Shown here piece by piece: positions 44,801 through 57,689 of a DNA stretch of 64,000 nt (position 1 is its first letter; each line of letters starts with the position of its first letter). The position numbers and the translations under genes were made by a program. The notes under the pieces were generated by a model. That model saw nothing but the letters and a program-made list of their open reading frames with translations, had not been told where the DNA came from and made no database searches. The DNA comes from Daucus carota subsp. sativus (Eukaryota > Streptophyta > Magnoliopsida > Apiales > Apiaceae): positions 20,795,131 to 20,859,130 of the forward strand of contig NC_030381.2 of the NCBI RefSeq assembly GCF_001625215.2, written 5' to 3'.

Positions 44801-46472
44801 GCCATTGAGTTGGTTCGGCCAAAGGGAAGAGGAAAAGACCAATGGAAGCAGGTATATTTACCAGGTTGGGATTCTACATCGGGCTGGCTATGGAAGCTAG
44901 CTAAAGCTCAATTCCTGGCGCTGGACTCCGGTTATCACCAGCTAATTAGCCATTGGTATGTAGCTTACTTATAACTAGCAGTTGCATGATTGTAACCTTG
45001 CCATGTTTTGTTTATGCTAACTTGAATTGATGTAACCAGACCGAAGCCTCTGAAACAATTTCCTTCAAATAATGAATATGAGCTTTTTTACTACACATAC
45101 ATGTATTTAGAAGTGAAACTAGGACTTCGAAATAGCCAAGCTAAAATAATAAACAGTTAATTCATATAGGATAGCGGGGCTCAAAATCAAGTTTTTACCC
45201 ACGTTTATCTTAATGTTATAGAATATATTCTCCATTAAGTTTAGAAAGCCAGAGCTCAATACCCTTGTTACTCATATTAAAGCAACATAGTTACAGAACT
45301 TAATCAGTTTGATATCTATATTGAATCTAGTTTGCTGCTGCAGGATAAGAACTCATTGTTCGGTAGAGCCATATGTACTTGCAACAAATCGGCAACTTAG
45401 TGCAATGCACCCAATATATAGACTGCTAAAACCTCATCTCAGATACACAATGAATATAAATTCTCTGGCGCGCCAAGATCTAATTAATGCAGATGGAATT
45501 ATCGAGTCATCATTTTCACCAGGTAAGTACTGTATGGAAATAAGCTCTGGTGCTTACAGAGAATTGTGGCGTTTTGATCAAGAAGGATTGCCAGCAGATC
45601 TCATTAAAAGGTATGTTGTCTCATGTCTGTTCACTAAAAATAGTAAAGATAATTTTGCATATGCTAGACATAAGCGATTTACAAGTGAAATCACAATTAT
45701 AATGTCTATTAGGGGAATGGCCGAGAAAGATCCAAACTCAGACACTGGAGTAAAATTAACAATAGAAGACTATCCTTATGCCAGCGATGGTCTAATTCTC
45801 TGGAAGATCATTAAGGAATGGGTCAGTGCATATGTCAATCGTTACTACCCGAATGAAAGCTACATAAAATCCGACAACGAAATCAATGGCTGGTGGACAG
45901 AAATTCGTACTGTAGGCCACGGGGACAAAAAGGATGAACCATGGTGGCCCAAGTTGGAAAACCAGGATGACTTAACTGAAATCTTGGTAACCATCATATG
46001 GGTAGCATCAGGACACCATGCAGCTGTCAACTTTGGACAATACGATTTTGCTGCTTATTTTCCGAATAGGCCTACAATTTCTAGGACTAAGATGCCTAAT
46101 GAAGATAAAACAGACGAGTCTTGGAAGTCATTTCTGTCCAGGCCTGAGGACGAGATTTTATCATGCTATCCTACTCCAATACAAGTTGGAAAGGTGTTGG
46201 CAACTTTGACAGCATTGTCGAATCATTCGCCAGATGAAGAATATATTGGTCAGGAACCAGAGCCGTCTTGGACTGAAGACGAAGTTATAAACCTGGCATA
46301 TGAACTGTTTTATAATAGGCTGCTAGAGCTTGATGGTATTATTGATGCAAGAAACAAAAATCACAAATTGAGAAACAGGACTGGAGCTGGGGTGGTGCCA
46401 TATGAGTTTCTAAAGCCTAAATCAGAACCTGGAATTACTTCCAAGGGAGTTCCTAACAGTGTTTCCATCTAA
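41825..46472 (+). CDS. Plastid 13-lipoxygenase (LOX2 type), 9 exons
   Basis: Exons 41825-42194, 42534-42796, 43385-43643, 43783-44103, 44193-44278, 44438-44548, 44654-44955, 45344-45610 and 45713-46472 join in phase to 912 aa. The N-terminus is a Ser/Thr/Lys-rich plastid transit peptide. A PLAT/C2-like domain follows ([13 protein letters not shown] ... [17 protein letters not shown]), then the catalytic domain. Iron ligands are visible: His 565 and His 570 in HQLISHW, His 762 and Asn 766 in [10 protein letters not shown], and the C-terminal Ile 912 (PNSVSI). The enzyme would add oxygen at C13 of linolenic or linoleic acid, feeding jasmonate and green-leaf-volatile synthesis. Introns 1 and 2 host MITEs. 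Intron 8 is 102 nt, a multiple of three, without a stop. No damage is seen. Confidence 0.95.
42204..42466. mobile_element. Stowaway-type MITE in LOX intron 1
   Basis: It begins CTACCTCTGTCCCAACATTT and ends 'aaatgggtggacggagagag', flanked by TA (42202-42203 and 42467-42468). It starts only 9 bp after the splice donor. Confidence 0.88.
42950..43174. repeat. MITE-like repeat in LOX intron 2, GTTTGG family
   Basis: Begins near 'attgtttggcaaaaggagc' and ends near 'aatccaaacggtcccat', with 'aagtcagaagt', 'gacttataa' and 'cttattttaaact' words shared with the element at 25435-25682. Exact ends were not fixed. Confidence 0.5.
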
Positions 46473-47279
46473 TTTGATGATTTAGGCAATACACGTGAGT
46501 GTGATTCTCACAACAGAGTGTCTTACAGAGCTTGGTTTTCTTAAATTTTTCCAGTAGCACTGCTTGCAAAATTAAAATGCTTCCTCCAATGATCAATAAT
46601 ATTACGTACTTATTTATAGCTCTCAAGTGCACTTTGTATACACTACCGTACCATTTCACTTCTAAAATTATAAACATAATATACCATATGTTAAGTGCGA
46701 CCACCACTTCACTTCTAAAATTATAACTTCGTATACTGGATGTCAAATATAATTAGTACGCACTTTTGAGTGTAGACCACTTCAAATATTAGACTTCTAG
46801 AACTATAACTTCATCTGCCGGACTTGTAACTTCATTATAGTGTGTACTTTTGTCAAGTCTTACTAATCTTGTTAACTCTTAGAGAACATTTTAGTCTTGT
46901 TGTCATCATATTCTTCCTCAAACTCATTTCCATTTGTTAAAACCTTTCGGGAATTAAAATTTGAATATTTCATTCATTTATTTACGAAAACAAATCATTT
47001 AAATTGTAAAATAACCATATTTTCTCCTCTACAAATTAATATTGATTTCCAAATTCAATATCTTAATTTAATGACAGTAGTATAAACAGATATAATTAAA
47101 AAAGTCATTCATAATTGAAATGTGTTAAATATGCGAATTGATATCCTATTATAGGACAAAGAGATGATTTAATGCAATTTAAATGAGTATTTCATTATTA
47201 AAAAATGATATATATGAGTTTCAAGTTCTCACAAAGATTGTTAATGGTGGAAATGAACTTGTAAGAAGATACGTGTAAA

Positions 47280-47525
47280 AAGAGCTGATACACTCGTCAA
47301 CAGCTCGACGCTGGACTTGAAAAAAGCTCGATTTGGCTTTGATTCGTTTCATTAATGAGTCGATCTTGAACACAATATTATAGATCGATTAAGAGACGAG
47401 CTAAACATGATCACAATGTAGTTCGACTCCATTGTTCACAAATAATTTTGTTAATGTGTTCGTGAAAATTATTCACGAGTATAGTTCATGAATCGGCTCA
47501 CGAAGAAGTTCGTGAAGACGTTGGA
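47280..47525. repeat. Old fragment of a CTCGTGAAC-repeat hAT-like element
   Basis: Words 'gctgatacactcgtcaac', 'aatgagtcgatcttgaaca' and 'gttcgtgaa' match the left part of the element at 58641-59379. The copy is more diverged and lacks a right end. Confidence 0.55.
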
Positions 47526-47879
47526 TTAGTAAGTTTGTTATCTTTATTAAAAAAAATAAGTTCAAGATCATCACTTTATTGATTTATTAGTAGTCGGTCA
47601 ATAAATTGAAAAATAATTGAGCTTGTTTATAAGTATGCAATCCAGTTATCTTATAAAAATATAATTACTGTCAATATTGATTGTATTACAGTATTCAATA
47701 ATATATATATTCAATGTTATTCATAGAGCATTTATTGTAAACAATTATAATATATATATATATACACACACATCTACATACATATATATATATAATCTTA
47801 TTCCATTACAAACTCCCTTACTCTACAACTAAAAACAACCTCCAACATCACTAACTTCTAAAGCAAGTATCACTAATTT

Positions 47880-48075
47880 CTACAACAACCTCACCTCCAC
47901 CTCCACCAACCCCCACTATCACGTCTACCTCCATCTCCTTCAGCTCCGCCTCTACCGCTACCTACATCACTCCACTGCACGTCCATGCCCCTTGTTCCCC
48001 AACGACCATCACCTCCACCTTCACTATATCTATCACCACAAATCCACCTCCACCTCCACATCCGCCTCACCTTCA
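47880..48075. repeat. C/T/A-rich strand-asymmetric low-complexity stretch
   Basis: The plus strand consists almost entirely of 'cctccacctccac'-like triplets with few G. The matching minus-strand open frame (Trp/Arg/Gly-rich) is a composition artefact and not a gene. Confidence 0.7.
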
Positions 48076-48977
48076 CCATCTTCAAAACCCCACAAAATAA
48101 TAAATCGCAGCTGCTTGGATTTATCTTGCTAGAATCTCACAAGTTTAATCTATATGCAAAGAATCACAAAATTTCCCTACAAATCACTAATTTCTAAAAC
48201 AAATATCACTATGTTATACTGATTTTTAATGTTTAACTAAGGGTTGGTTTGTATTTGATAACTAGCCTATGTATATTTCTAGTTATATCTATTATGTTCA
48301 AATTTGTTTGTAATTCTTTTGTCATTTTTAGGATAATTTTTTTAATTTTTTGGAGTAAACTTCTTTTTTTTGACAAGAATGCACTAGCTCGCAACGAGAT
48401 ACTCCGAGAAATTTCCTTCATTCAAAAAGCTTATTATCTAATTGGAAGATATGAAAATGTCACTACGCCATATATGGCCTACAACAACATCCAAAAAATG
48501 ATGCCATAACCCCAAAATATGTTGCAATAGCCCATAAATGGGCTATTGCAACATAAAATTTAAGTTGCTTTTTTCCATGTTGCCCTAGGCTTCTATTGCA
48601 ACATAATGATCATCTACTGCAACATAGGGTTTTCTGTTACAATAGACATGCTACTGCAACAACCAACTACCCTATTGCAACTGAAATTTTATGTTACGTT
48701 AAACCTTTTGATTTCAAAAAAAATGGGACCCACGTGTGGGTCAGACACGTGTCAGTCCCATGTAGAGGTCAAAGTGTGGGGCCCACAAGGGCTACTTTCT
48801 ACAACATATATTTGTACTAAATATCTGATATATATGTGTTAATGCAACATTAAACTACTATGCAAAAGTTTACTATATCAACTGCAAAATTAACTAATCA
48901 TTCATACAAACCAAAGTTCAAAACAAATCCAACCAAACTAAACTACCTAACAAATCCAACTCATCCTTTAGGTCTTC

Positions 48978-49495
48978 TTCACACAATCAATGTTGCGAGA
49001 GCCACCTGTTATAGTGACATGAGTGTTCCTTAGCTTTGCGAGCTGAATTGCGTAGTGACCAACACCGCCTCAAGCTGCAACAGTTAGTATGTTCATAGGT
49101 TGGCGTCTTTTCATAGAACAACTCCCGCTGTGATGTGGCATTGGTAAGTGGTTAACCCTTGAGTGCCTAATGCGGCACATTCACCAGCTGATAGTTCAAG
49201 TGGCCTTAGAACTGTTACTTCTTACTTTGCTACTGCATACTCAACTAATCCACCTCCAGTCTGTTTCAATATCATAATGAGCAAAAATTAATGAGCAAAC
49301 ATAACAGTACCAACTGAAATGTTTCTCGCATAATCCATTCCGCAATATATGAAGTACTTGGTCGAACCAAAACGGAGATATAAGAGTATTCTATACCGTT
49401 GTTCCAAGCATGGCCATAACTTTTTCGCCTTTCTTGAATTTTCTAACTGCAAATCCAACATCCACAACCTAACCTGAGATATCAGAACCATGCAT
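48978..49495 (-). pseudogene. Captured fragments of a quinone-oxidoreductase gene (CEQORH-like)
   Basis: On the minus strand three blocks match the chloroplast-envelope quinone oxidoreductase homologue family (zinc-less MDR/ADH fold). About 49495-49390: VVDVGFAVRKFKKGEKVMAM-LGTT. About 49262-49100: TGGGLVEYAVAK, VTVLRPLELSAGECAALG, QGLTTYQ. About 49088-48980: NILTVAA-GGVGHYAIQLAK, then NTHVTITGGSRNIDC. The order is that of the family, with at least one intron-like gap between the first two blocks. Several in-frame stops interrupt the blocks, so it is not functional. It lies inside the CACTA element and was presumably copied from an intact gene elsewhere. Confidence 0.85.
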
Positions 49496-49499
49496 TAAT

Positions 49500-51925
49500 G
49501 TTTTATTTTCCAAAAATCAAATGCATGACAAAGCAAATTAGAAGAGCGGTGGTGACTGGATACATGTTAACGTTTCCACAAATAAGCAAAAGTAGATGAA
49601 ATCGAACAAAATTTTAAAGAAAAATAAGTAACCACAACTATAAGAAAAAAAAAGTGAACACTCCACAAGACAAAGAAAAAGCAGGTGACAATGTATTAGA
49701 CTAAAACTTCTGGAACACTAAACAAGATAGATAGAACATAACATAATTCAGTGAATCATAGTTCACTCCATGAAGTTAAAAAAAAAAAAACAAAAACGAA
49801 CAATAAAATTTAAACTACTAGTTCCCATTACCCATTTTTCACTATATATTATATAAAAAGCTCGACTATCTGAGAATACATGTAGCACTGGAACAGTAAG
49901 CCGCAAAAGAAAAAAAAAGTGCTAGTACAGCTATTAGTAAAACATGCTTTGATAAAATTAGGGAAGAAGATTAGAAAGCAAAACATCACATTTAATTCAT
50001 TCCTCTTGGCGTGCTATAAAGATTAATAGTACAGATATTAGTAAAACATTTTATTTACCTTAATAATCGGTCTCTTTGACTGATATCTAGCATACTTCAG
50101 TTGATAATAATCAAACCAATTTTGTTTCTTTTTCTTCTCATTGACAAGTCCTAATAATTTGTTAGCATTGCTTACAACCTGCGCGCTAGTTGCCAAGTCA
50201 AGAAAAGTAATGAACATAAATATGAGATGTGTCCTGCTATTCAGGTCAGGTTGTAGAAATTATCAAATACGATCTCGCGTATGCCAGATTTTGGACCCTG
50301 AACACAACTATCACTGGTTTTACCTTCTTTGTGCAGCCCCAGGAGAGGTATATTTAGTAACTTAATTCTTTTTACTTCAATTGTTTCTTTAATATTCCAT
50401 ATTATTAACATGTATTTCTTATCAGGAAGTTAAGAAATATAAGCTAGGAGATCCTAAATCGTTTCACTGTCTTAATGACATACTAAGATTCTCTGCTCTT
50501 CATTTTATTTAGTTCAAGCTTTTAGTCAAGTACAAAATCAACTAGTTTTACCCCATATTATACACATCATTGAAACAGTTCATTGACATGTTCACGCAAC
50601 TAATTAAAACATCAATTCATTAATGAATAATCAGACTACCAGATACATAATAAAAGCTGGTCAAGCTACAAAGACAAACTTTTCAACCTAAAACCAGAGT
50701 ACCAGAAACAAGCACATATACAAAAGCTTACATCATAAAATTACATACGTATAGATATACATATTCGTCTGTTTTCAAAATCCAAGAACAAAATCGGAGT
50801 ACCTTAAGCTGAAGAAGCGCACATCAAAGATTTAAATCAGTCAATCCCTAAGGAACCCAAAGCCAGCCTAAAACAGAACAAAGATATAAAACAAATTAGA
50901 GACAGAGTTAAAGATCTAAGAGAAAAAACAATATAACCAAAAAACCCCTGAATCAAAGGCATGAAAACCCCCAATTTTGATCCAAGAACAAATCAATTGA
51001 ATAAACCCTAAATTTAATTCAAAATCCAGGTGATTTGTGAGAGCTTGCTCCAATTCCACGAGAACGAGTGAAATCGACCTCATTTTTATCTAAAGAGATG
51101 AAGAGAGAGACAGACGGAGAGAGTGAGAGAGAACGGAGAGATTGAGAAGAGAGACGAGGCGAGGGAGAGAACGAGTCAATAAAGCGTGTTTGATACTCTG
51201 AATGTTCAAAAATCTGGACTTGTGTGGATACTGGTTTATGTCCTCAAAAAATTTGCCTCTTCAAATTTTGTCCAAATATTTGGAGCCCGCCGTGCTGCAA
51301 ATGAAAAAGCCATTTCACTTGTTTTAAATTTTTTAACATATTATTTATTAAAACATTCTATTAAAATCCTTGTCTTTTTCAAAAAATTAAATTATAATTT
51401 ATTTATACTTTGTATAATTTAAAAAAGGATCCTTACTTTTATCAAAACAATTTAGGGTCATAGATATATTATATAATTATTTAAAATTTAAAAATATTAT
51501 GTTAAAAACTAGAATTTGTTTTTTAAAAACTTAAATTACCTTTATATTTTTAAAAATAAAATTGTTCATTTATTTGAGTGACATTTTATTTTACGATATG
51601 TCTAATTATTTATCAAATTTAATAAATTTCAAGATTAAATTATTCAATTTCATAATAATTTAAAAACATAATCATTTAATATAGTTTTTTATTTTGAAAA
51701 ATATAATTCAATTTCAGTATTATTATCTTATTCATAATTAAATCGTTCAAATTTATTATTTTTATTACAATTATTTATTTTAAAGAGATATAAAAATTAA
51801 TGTTGTATTCAAACATTTAGTCTTTTCCTATTTAATATATTATATTTTATCTATTAATTATTTAAAATTATTTTAACTTTGTTTTATGTAAATTTTATTG
51901 TCATATTATAAATTATTAGTTTACT
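49500..51925. other. CACTA interior without recognised genes
   Basis: AT-rich DNA inside the element. A block at 50200-50350 with higher GC ('ggtcaggttgtagaaattat', 'gtgcagccccaggagaggta') has exon-like composition and a GT after 'gaga', but I do not recognise the protein. At 50940-51190 the sequence looks like a captured 5' leader/promoter ('aaaccctaaatttaattcaa', then GAGA-rich). Confidence 0.4.
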
Positions 51926-52081
51926 AATACTCTATGCAACACATGTATTCGGCTATTGCAACATCAAATGCACATTGATGGTTATCGTTGCGGTAGGTAT
52001 GAATTAGTGCATCTAATGCAACATAATTTTGCAACACTCACGTTCATACCATTGCGGTAGGCCATATATGGCGTAGTGTGT

Positions 52082-54030
52082 CTCTGGAAGTTTAGACAAT
52101 AAAACTTAATGTCCGAAAAAAAAAAACGTCCCAACTTATAAGACAACGCTACCTTAAACAGATACGATCCGTTAATATAAAAGTGAAAAGAAATGCTAAA
52201 TATTCCAAAAAAAATTCCCAAAATACTGAGTTGTATACATAAACGATAACTTTCTCAATAATAATATAGAACCCCAGATGCATACATAACCTTCCCAAAT
52301 TAAAATTTATATATCAAGTGTTGTCCTATATGATTTGATAAATAATTTCGAAAATTTATTTGGCTGTTTAGCACTGCTCAAATACAAATACAGTTCAACT
52401 CCTAATTAATTTTGAAAAAATTTATAATTAGTGTCTAACAGATGATAAGTTTCTGACCATAAAGTCTAACAATTAAATCCAATATTGATCAAAGTAACAG
52501 GTTGTGATCAAAGTGAGAGAAGAAAAAGCAAACATATGCATCTTGTTTTGTTTTTATATTAAACTGCATGTGGGTCGCAATGTGTATCACGATTCCTCCC
52601 CCTGGAGACTGGAGTGGCCCAGGAGGCTGAGGTGTCACTTTTATTATAAAGCATCAAGAACAGTAGAGAGCAAGCTAGCTAATGAGCTCGTCTGTACATA
52701 ATAGAGAATGTTATATACTAGTTCCAGAATATTCTTTCTAACAAACTACTTTCACACTTGTGCACTGTGTGCTGAGCTCTGTCTTGCTAATGTGGCTCTT
52801 TTGTAACTTCATCAGTGTCAATATTCTTTTGCATTCCACTTAATTATATCTGTAACATCAGGAGGTGCTAAATGTACCTTTGAGTCCCAGCAGGAGCAGC
52901 ACCTATGCATGTCATCAGTACTTGACCTCAACCTCAAATGTTTCCCATTTTATTTATTTCTCGGACACAAACAGTATGCTCCGAATTCTTGCCTACTGTT
53001 AAATGTGCCAGTCATGCAATTTCCCTATTTATCGCTGCCCATCTCCGTATTTGATTACTGATTGTAAAACAATATGAATGACTAAATCTGATCAAGCTAA
53101 ATCAACGAATTTATATTACTAGTCATCATTAAAAATATTGGACATAAGATTTGTCCGATACTGTATTAAATATAACGGGTTGCATCAAAATTAGAAATTT
53201 CACCAGATTTAATCTAGAGAGTATATGAGTTATGAGATGATGTCATCAATTTTGACTAACATCAAACTCATTAACGTCTCCTTATTCAGAGTCTATGAAA
53301 TCAGATATAAGTTTCGTATATTTCAAACATCGTGTTCGGCTAGAAAAAGAATAAAATCTCAAACCCACATCTTAGAACATTTTGAACCTCTCAAATCTTT
53401 TAGCTAAAATATAAGTTGACATATCAAAATTGAAAAATATAGCCACTCTTTTTTTTTTTTTTTTGAAAGAATATAGCCAACTCTTTTAAAACTCACACTC
53501 CAACCACATCGACCCTTTTGTCTATAATTTTAGCCAACCTCCTATAATTTATCGAACCTTACATGTCTGTAAGAAATATATAGCAAGATTGTACATCATT
53601 TATTATCATATTGAACTGATATATTCTATTTTAACAATCTAAAATATTAATAACATACTATTTTTAAATTATAACCAACCAATATTATAGCCAATACCAT
53701 GGAAACAAATTATATTAATGATGCAAAAATATATAACAACAATAATTTTATTAATATTTTTAGTTAATATAAATTAATAACTTGTTTTTTTACAAAAGTT
53801 GTATATATATATTGATTCTAAAACTTAACCAAACACATGATATCAGATATGATACCTCAAAAGTCAAACCCATAACAGGATTCTTCCACTCCTCGAACTA
53901 AACCACCCCTTAACTTTTTTGTGCTTGAAATTTCCTAAATGAGAAGATAATAAAAATTGTTTAAATATGACAAATTCCACCATCAATCCTTGAATATATA
54001 AATTTGACCGGCCAAATAAATTGTATATAC
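52082..54030. other. Intergenic DNA
   Basis: A non-AT-rich patch at 52540-53030 ('tcctccccctggagactgga', 'gaggtgctaaatgtaccttt') stands out from the AT-rich surroundings. It has no open frame with family signal; it could be an untranslated or non-coding transcript region. Elsewhere nothing is recognised. Confidence 0.4.
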
Positions 54031-54032
54031 TA

Positions 54033-54295
54033 CTCCCTCCGTCCCACAATAGTAGTCTTTTTGAAAGAATTTTTTCTTCATAATACTTGTCTATTTTTAA
54101 TTTTCAATACAAATATATTAAAATTATTCCAAATTTACCCTTCTTGAAAGTTGTATAACAAACTAATGAGGGTTGAATAAGAGTCTACATTCATGCATTT
54201 ATTAGGGGTACAAGTGAGAAAAAATTATCTGATTAATATTTTCTTAAGATGTGTAATTTTTTTCACAAAAGACTTGTATTGTTGGATGGAGGGAG
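54033..54295. mobile_element. Stowaway-type MITE with TA target duplication
   Basis: It begins CTCCCTCCGTCCCACAATAG and ends 'ttgttggatggagggag', flanked by TA at 54031-54032 and 54296-54297. It is 263 bp and non-coding. Confidence 0.9.
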
Positions 54296-54297
54296 TA

Positions 54298-55512
54298 AAA
54301 TTTTCAATATAAAAATATACACTTAAATATTTTCTAAGTTATAAAAATTTTGTGCTATACCCCAATAATAATCACATGTAAAGATTACCGTATGTTGAAA
54401 TTTACTTTCGTAAAAGATCAAAAAAATTCAATTTATATCTGTCTTGTAAAGTGTACAAAAAGTACATACTTCTAAATCCATGTGTATAGTATGTTTTTAT
54501 TTTGTTATATACTTATATCGTGCTACATGTCATGCTCTGGTACTGCTACTTGGGTATCATATTTCAGTGACATGTTTGGTCCTTTCTATACCATGCATAT
54601 TATTTTTATTTTTATCATAGTTTTCACAAATATTAAATCGAGGTGCATTCATATTTTGATTCTCATATTTGATCTTTTCATACGTATACATAGCTCTTAT
54701 CATGTGAGAGAATTCATTTATATTTATTTATATTAACTGGCATATAACTGTGCGAAGCACGAACGGGTATATAATTCATAATTTATTATTTAAATATTAA
54801 CATCATTTTATTAATATTTTAATATTAATGAGTTGAATTTTAATTAAATTATATTAATCAACTGATTATACGTTCTCATGTATTTTTCGGTTATTAATAT
54901 GTGATGATTATTATTCAATTAATTTTATATCAGATTTTTCATATTTTGTATACCTTCGTATGTATAAAAAAAGATATTTAATTTGTAATAGATTAGAGTT
55001 AGTAAGGGTTACGTAATGATTATTGTTTGTATTGAAATAGAATACATTAGAGTTAAAAAAAAAAGTTATTGAAGGTTTTGTAAAAAAAAGATATTCAAAA
55101 TTGAATATTTATAATTTTTTTTTAACATCATTATAAATTTTTTTATAAGATATTATATGAGAATGTATTGTCATGAGTGTTTTTAGTATTTAAAACTATT
55201 TAACAATGTAAGAGTAATAGACCTCTATATGTTGTAGACTTCTGATTTTAGGGGGAGAGTACCAAATCAAAAAATATAACTAAAAAGTTGGACTACAAAT
55301 TATACTCATGTTGATTTATTATAATGTAGTATAGATGTGTCTATTTGTTTATTTAACTTATACATGCATTTAGTTGTAAGATTTTTATTAATATGTAAAT
55401 GTATGTTTACTTCTTAATAACAATGACTCATGTATGAATGTGTTTCCTTGATTATGCGTGGTTCTTTTCATGAATTATTATTCATATAAATTTTGTTTTT
55501 ATAATAAAATAA
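54298..55512. other. AT-rich intergenic DNA
   Basis: No gene. 'actgtgcgaagcacgaacgg' at 54749 is a GC-rich self-complementary word typical of repeat DNA, with no definable ends. Confidence 0.35.
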
Positions 55513-55900
55513 ATGTCAAATCTCACGAAACTTGAATTTAACACTCTTAATATCACCGACAACAACTATTTGACATGGATCCTTGATGTTGAAATTTATC
55601 TTAATATTATGGGTCTTGGAGACATCATAAAGAATAGAAATGTGAAAAATGGACAAGAAAAAGTAAAGGCTATTCTTTCGTCATCACCTTCATAAAGGCT
55701 TGAAAATGCAGACTTGACTGTTTATGGTCCATCAAATTTTGGAAAGATCTAAAAGAGAGTTGCGATCACTAGAAAACTATGATACTTCTTAAAGCTTGCT
55801 ACGATTGGCTACACTTGTGCTTGCAAGATTATAAAATTGTAACCGAGCACAATTCAGCAATGTTTAAAATCAGTCATCAACTTTCTTATCTGAGGGGTTT
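55513..55900 (+). mobile_element. Copia-type retrotransposon fossil, gag fragment
   Basis: The beginning (KLEFNTLNITDNNYLTWILD, GLGDIIK) is the start of the Copia gag of the retrotran_gag_2/UBN2 type. Similarity to the same gag continues to about 55900 (YDWLHLCLQDYK ... YNSAMFKI region). It is a degraded piece with several breaks. No protease, integrase, reverse transcriptase or LTR is seen nearby, so only an old 5' coding fragment is left. Confidence 0.8.
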
Positions 55901-56964
55901 TCATCAGCTTTCATTTGTGAAAAACCCCAAACTCTTTTACTTGTTTTATTTTAATTATTTTTTTTAATAGTCTTCCTTTTTGGGAAGGACTTCAATCTTT
56001 TGATTAAGTGTGGTTTTTTTTCTAGATCTACATCATTGGAGCATCTGATTTACCTTTTTCTTCGATTCTACCAGATTCCACCAGAGTTTATCGGATTCAA
56101 GAGTTATTCGCATATCTTGTGGTTTTGACTATCATATCTAATTTATTTTTTTATTTGTTTTCAGTTTGCATTAATTTCGATTTTCAATTTGTATTTTCAA
56201 GTTGTTTTCTCTCTTTGGTGAGAGATTTGTTTTCACTTATTGATTGTACGAGGTCTTAATTTGATGATGAAATTTTGTAAAATTGTAGTTTTAGTTAATA
56301 ACTCAAATGATAGCTCCATAAAGATATGCATGATGAAGTGGAAATACCCGTATCCAACGAGAATGAATGAAATGAGTATTTGTATTTGTATTTGTATATA
56401 TATTATTTTGAAAATATCGTTTAACCGTGTTTTTATGAGAACAAACAATTGCAGCTTACTATTTATTGGACTCGATCATTGGTATATAAGTCGTATGACT
56501 TCTTATTATTAGATTACACCGTTTAAAAAAAAATCATATATACCATAAAATAACTTGTCGATTTTGTAAACACTTGGGCCATGCGTTCCACGACTAGACG
56601 TGAGCTCGGACAAAATAAGGTACATATATTTCCCCATTATTGAGGAAAGAAGGTCCCCATTTTCTTAGCTACATTTGCTCATACACTAGTCGGAGAAGGT
56701 CCACAAATTTGGAGCATTCTGAATGCAGGTGCTATAGCAGTCTGGGACCAATAGAAACCTGACAAGTTATACGAGGATTATGCATTCGTGGTTCATGGAC
56801 TGACGATTTTAAGCCAATTAAATCTCGATTATTCTAGGATCTCCATCTCACAGTTATTCTTCTATATATAGAAAGTATAGAACCTCGGACTTGAACACAT
56901 GCATTCATAGGATTTTTACTTTAAATATCAGCAGAATCATAAAGAAACACAAATATATATAGAA
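55901..56964. other. Intergenic DNA upstream of the second lipoxygenase copy
   Basis: AT-rich, with 'ctatatatag' at 56863, about 100 bp before the lipoxygenase start, as a possible remaining TATA box. No gene is seen. Confidence 0.4.
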
Positions 56965-57689
56965 ATGTTAAAGCCTCAATCAGTTCTTAATCAGCACTAC
57001 TCTTCTTGCTTCTCCAACAAAGACCAGCTTCCATGGCACAATGCACCTTTTTCATCTCGCTCATTACCTCTAGTGACTAATCAACTTAACCGAAAAGATT
57101 ATTACCCGAGCAACAAAAGTGAATGTTATGTTTGTGCAGCCGTAGCAAAACCTAGTAACTGTAATGACCCGGCATTGAATAACATTCAACTTACGGCCAC
57201 AATTATTGTGGAAGCTGGTGCTACTGGTGTCCTGAGTTACTTATCAAAATTGGGTCGGGTTAAATCCGGAAGAGTGGGGGTCGAGCTTGTGGCTGCAAAC
57301 AAATGCTCCGGTAAGTCTTTTTTGATCAAGTAACAGTACTGCTTTCATATGCGCTTGCTAACATGATGGACCAGTTACGTACCACTCATAGCTCCAACTG
57401 CATGCATTTTTACTGAAACCTCTAACAAACTCAATACGATTAAGTTTGCTAAAATATATTTGACACTTTGATCCATCCATGTTTTTATATCTTTAGTCAT
57501 TCTCTACATATATTTAAAATTTCACAGAGAGAGACGAGAGTTAAGTATTTATGGATGGACATCTGAACATGGCAAAAGTGGGGTGCTCCCTGAATAATAA
57601 ACCCTTGAAATGTTTTATATTTTATTCCAATGTGGGACCATTTTTCATTTGCTAATTTTCCATTTCTAAGGTTCTAATGGTGAATCATG

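Larger units (their letters stand above)
46473..48457. other. Intergenic DNA after the lipoxygenase gene
   Basis: Contents: an imperfect repeat around 46605-46815 ('cacttctaaaattata' three times, 'agtgtgtac/agtgcact'), an old hAT-like fragment (47280-47525) and a pyrimidine-rich stretch (47880-48075). No gene. Confidence 0.4.
48461..52078. mobile_element. Non-autonomous CACTA transposon (3.6 kb) carrying host gene pieces
   Basis: Terminal inverted repeats CACTACGCCATATATGGCC and GGCCATATATGGCGTAGTG, with a TGT duplication at 48458-48460 and 52079-52081. Subterminal regions contain many copies of 'ctattgcaacat/atgttgcaatag' in both orientations, as CACTA elements do. No transposase is recognised. 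The interior holds fragments of a quinone-oxidoreductase gene (48980-49495), a purine-rich zone with 'gagagag' words (51090-51180) and long AT-rich DNA. The TIRs are perfect over 19 bp, so movement was probably recent. Confidence 0.9.

Noticed and set aside
47891-48085. Trp/Arg/Gly-rich minus-strand open frame
   Set aside because: Produced by the pyrimidine-rich simple sequence; no start context, splice sites or family.
54740-54775. Helitron-like 3' hairpin word (gtgcgaagcac)
   Set aside because: No CTRR end, TC start or AT insertion site could be placed around it.
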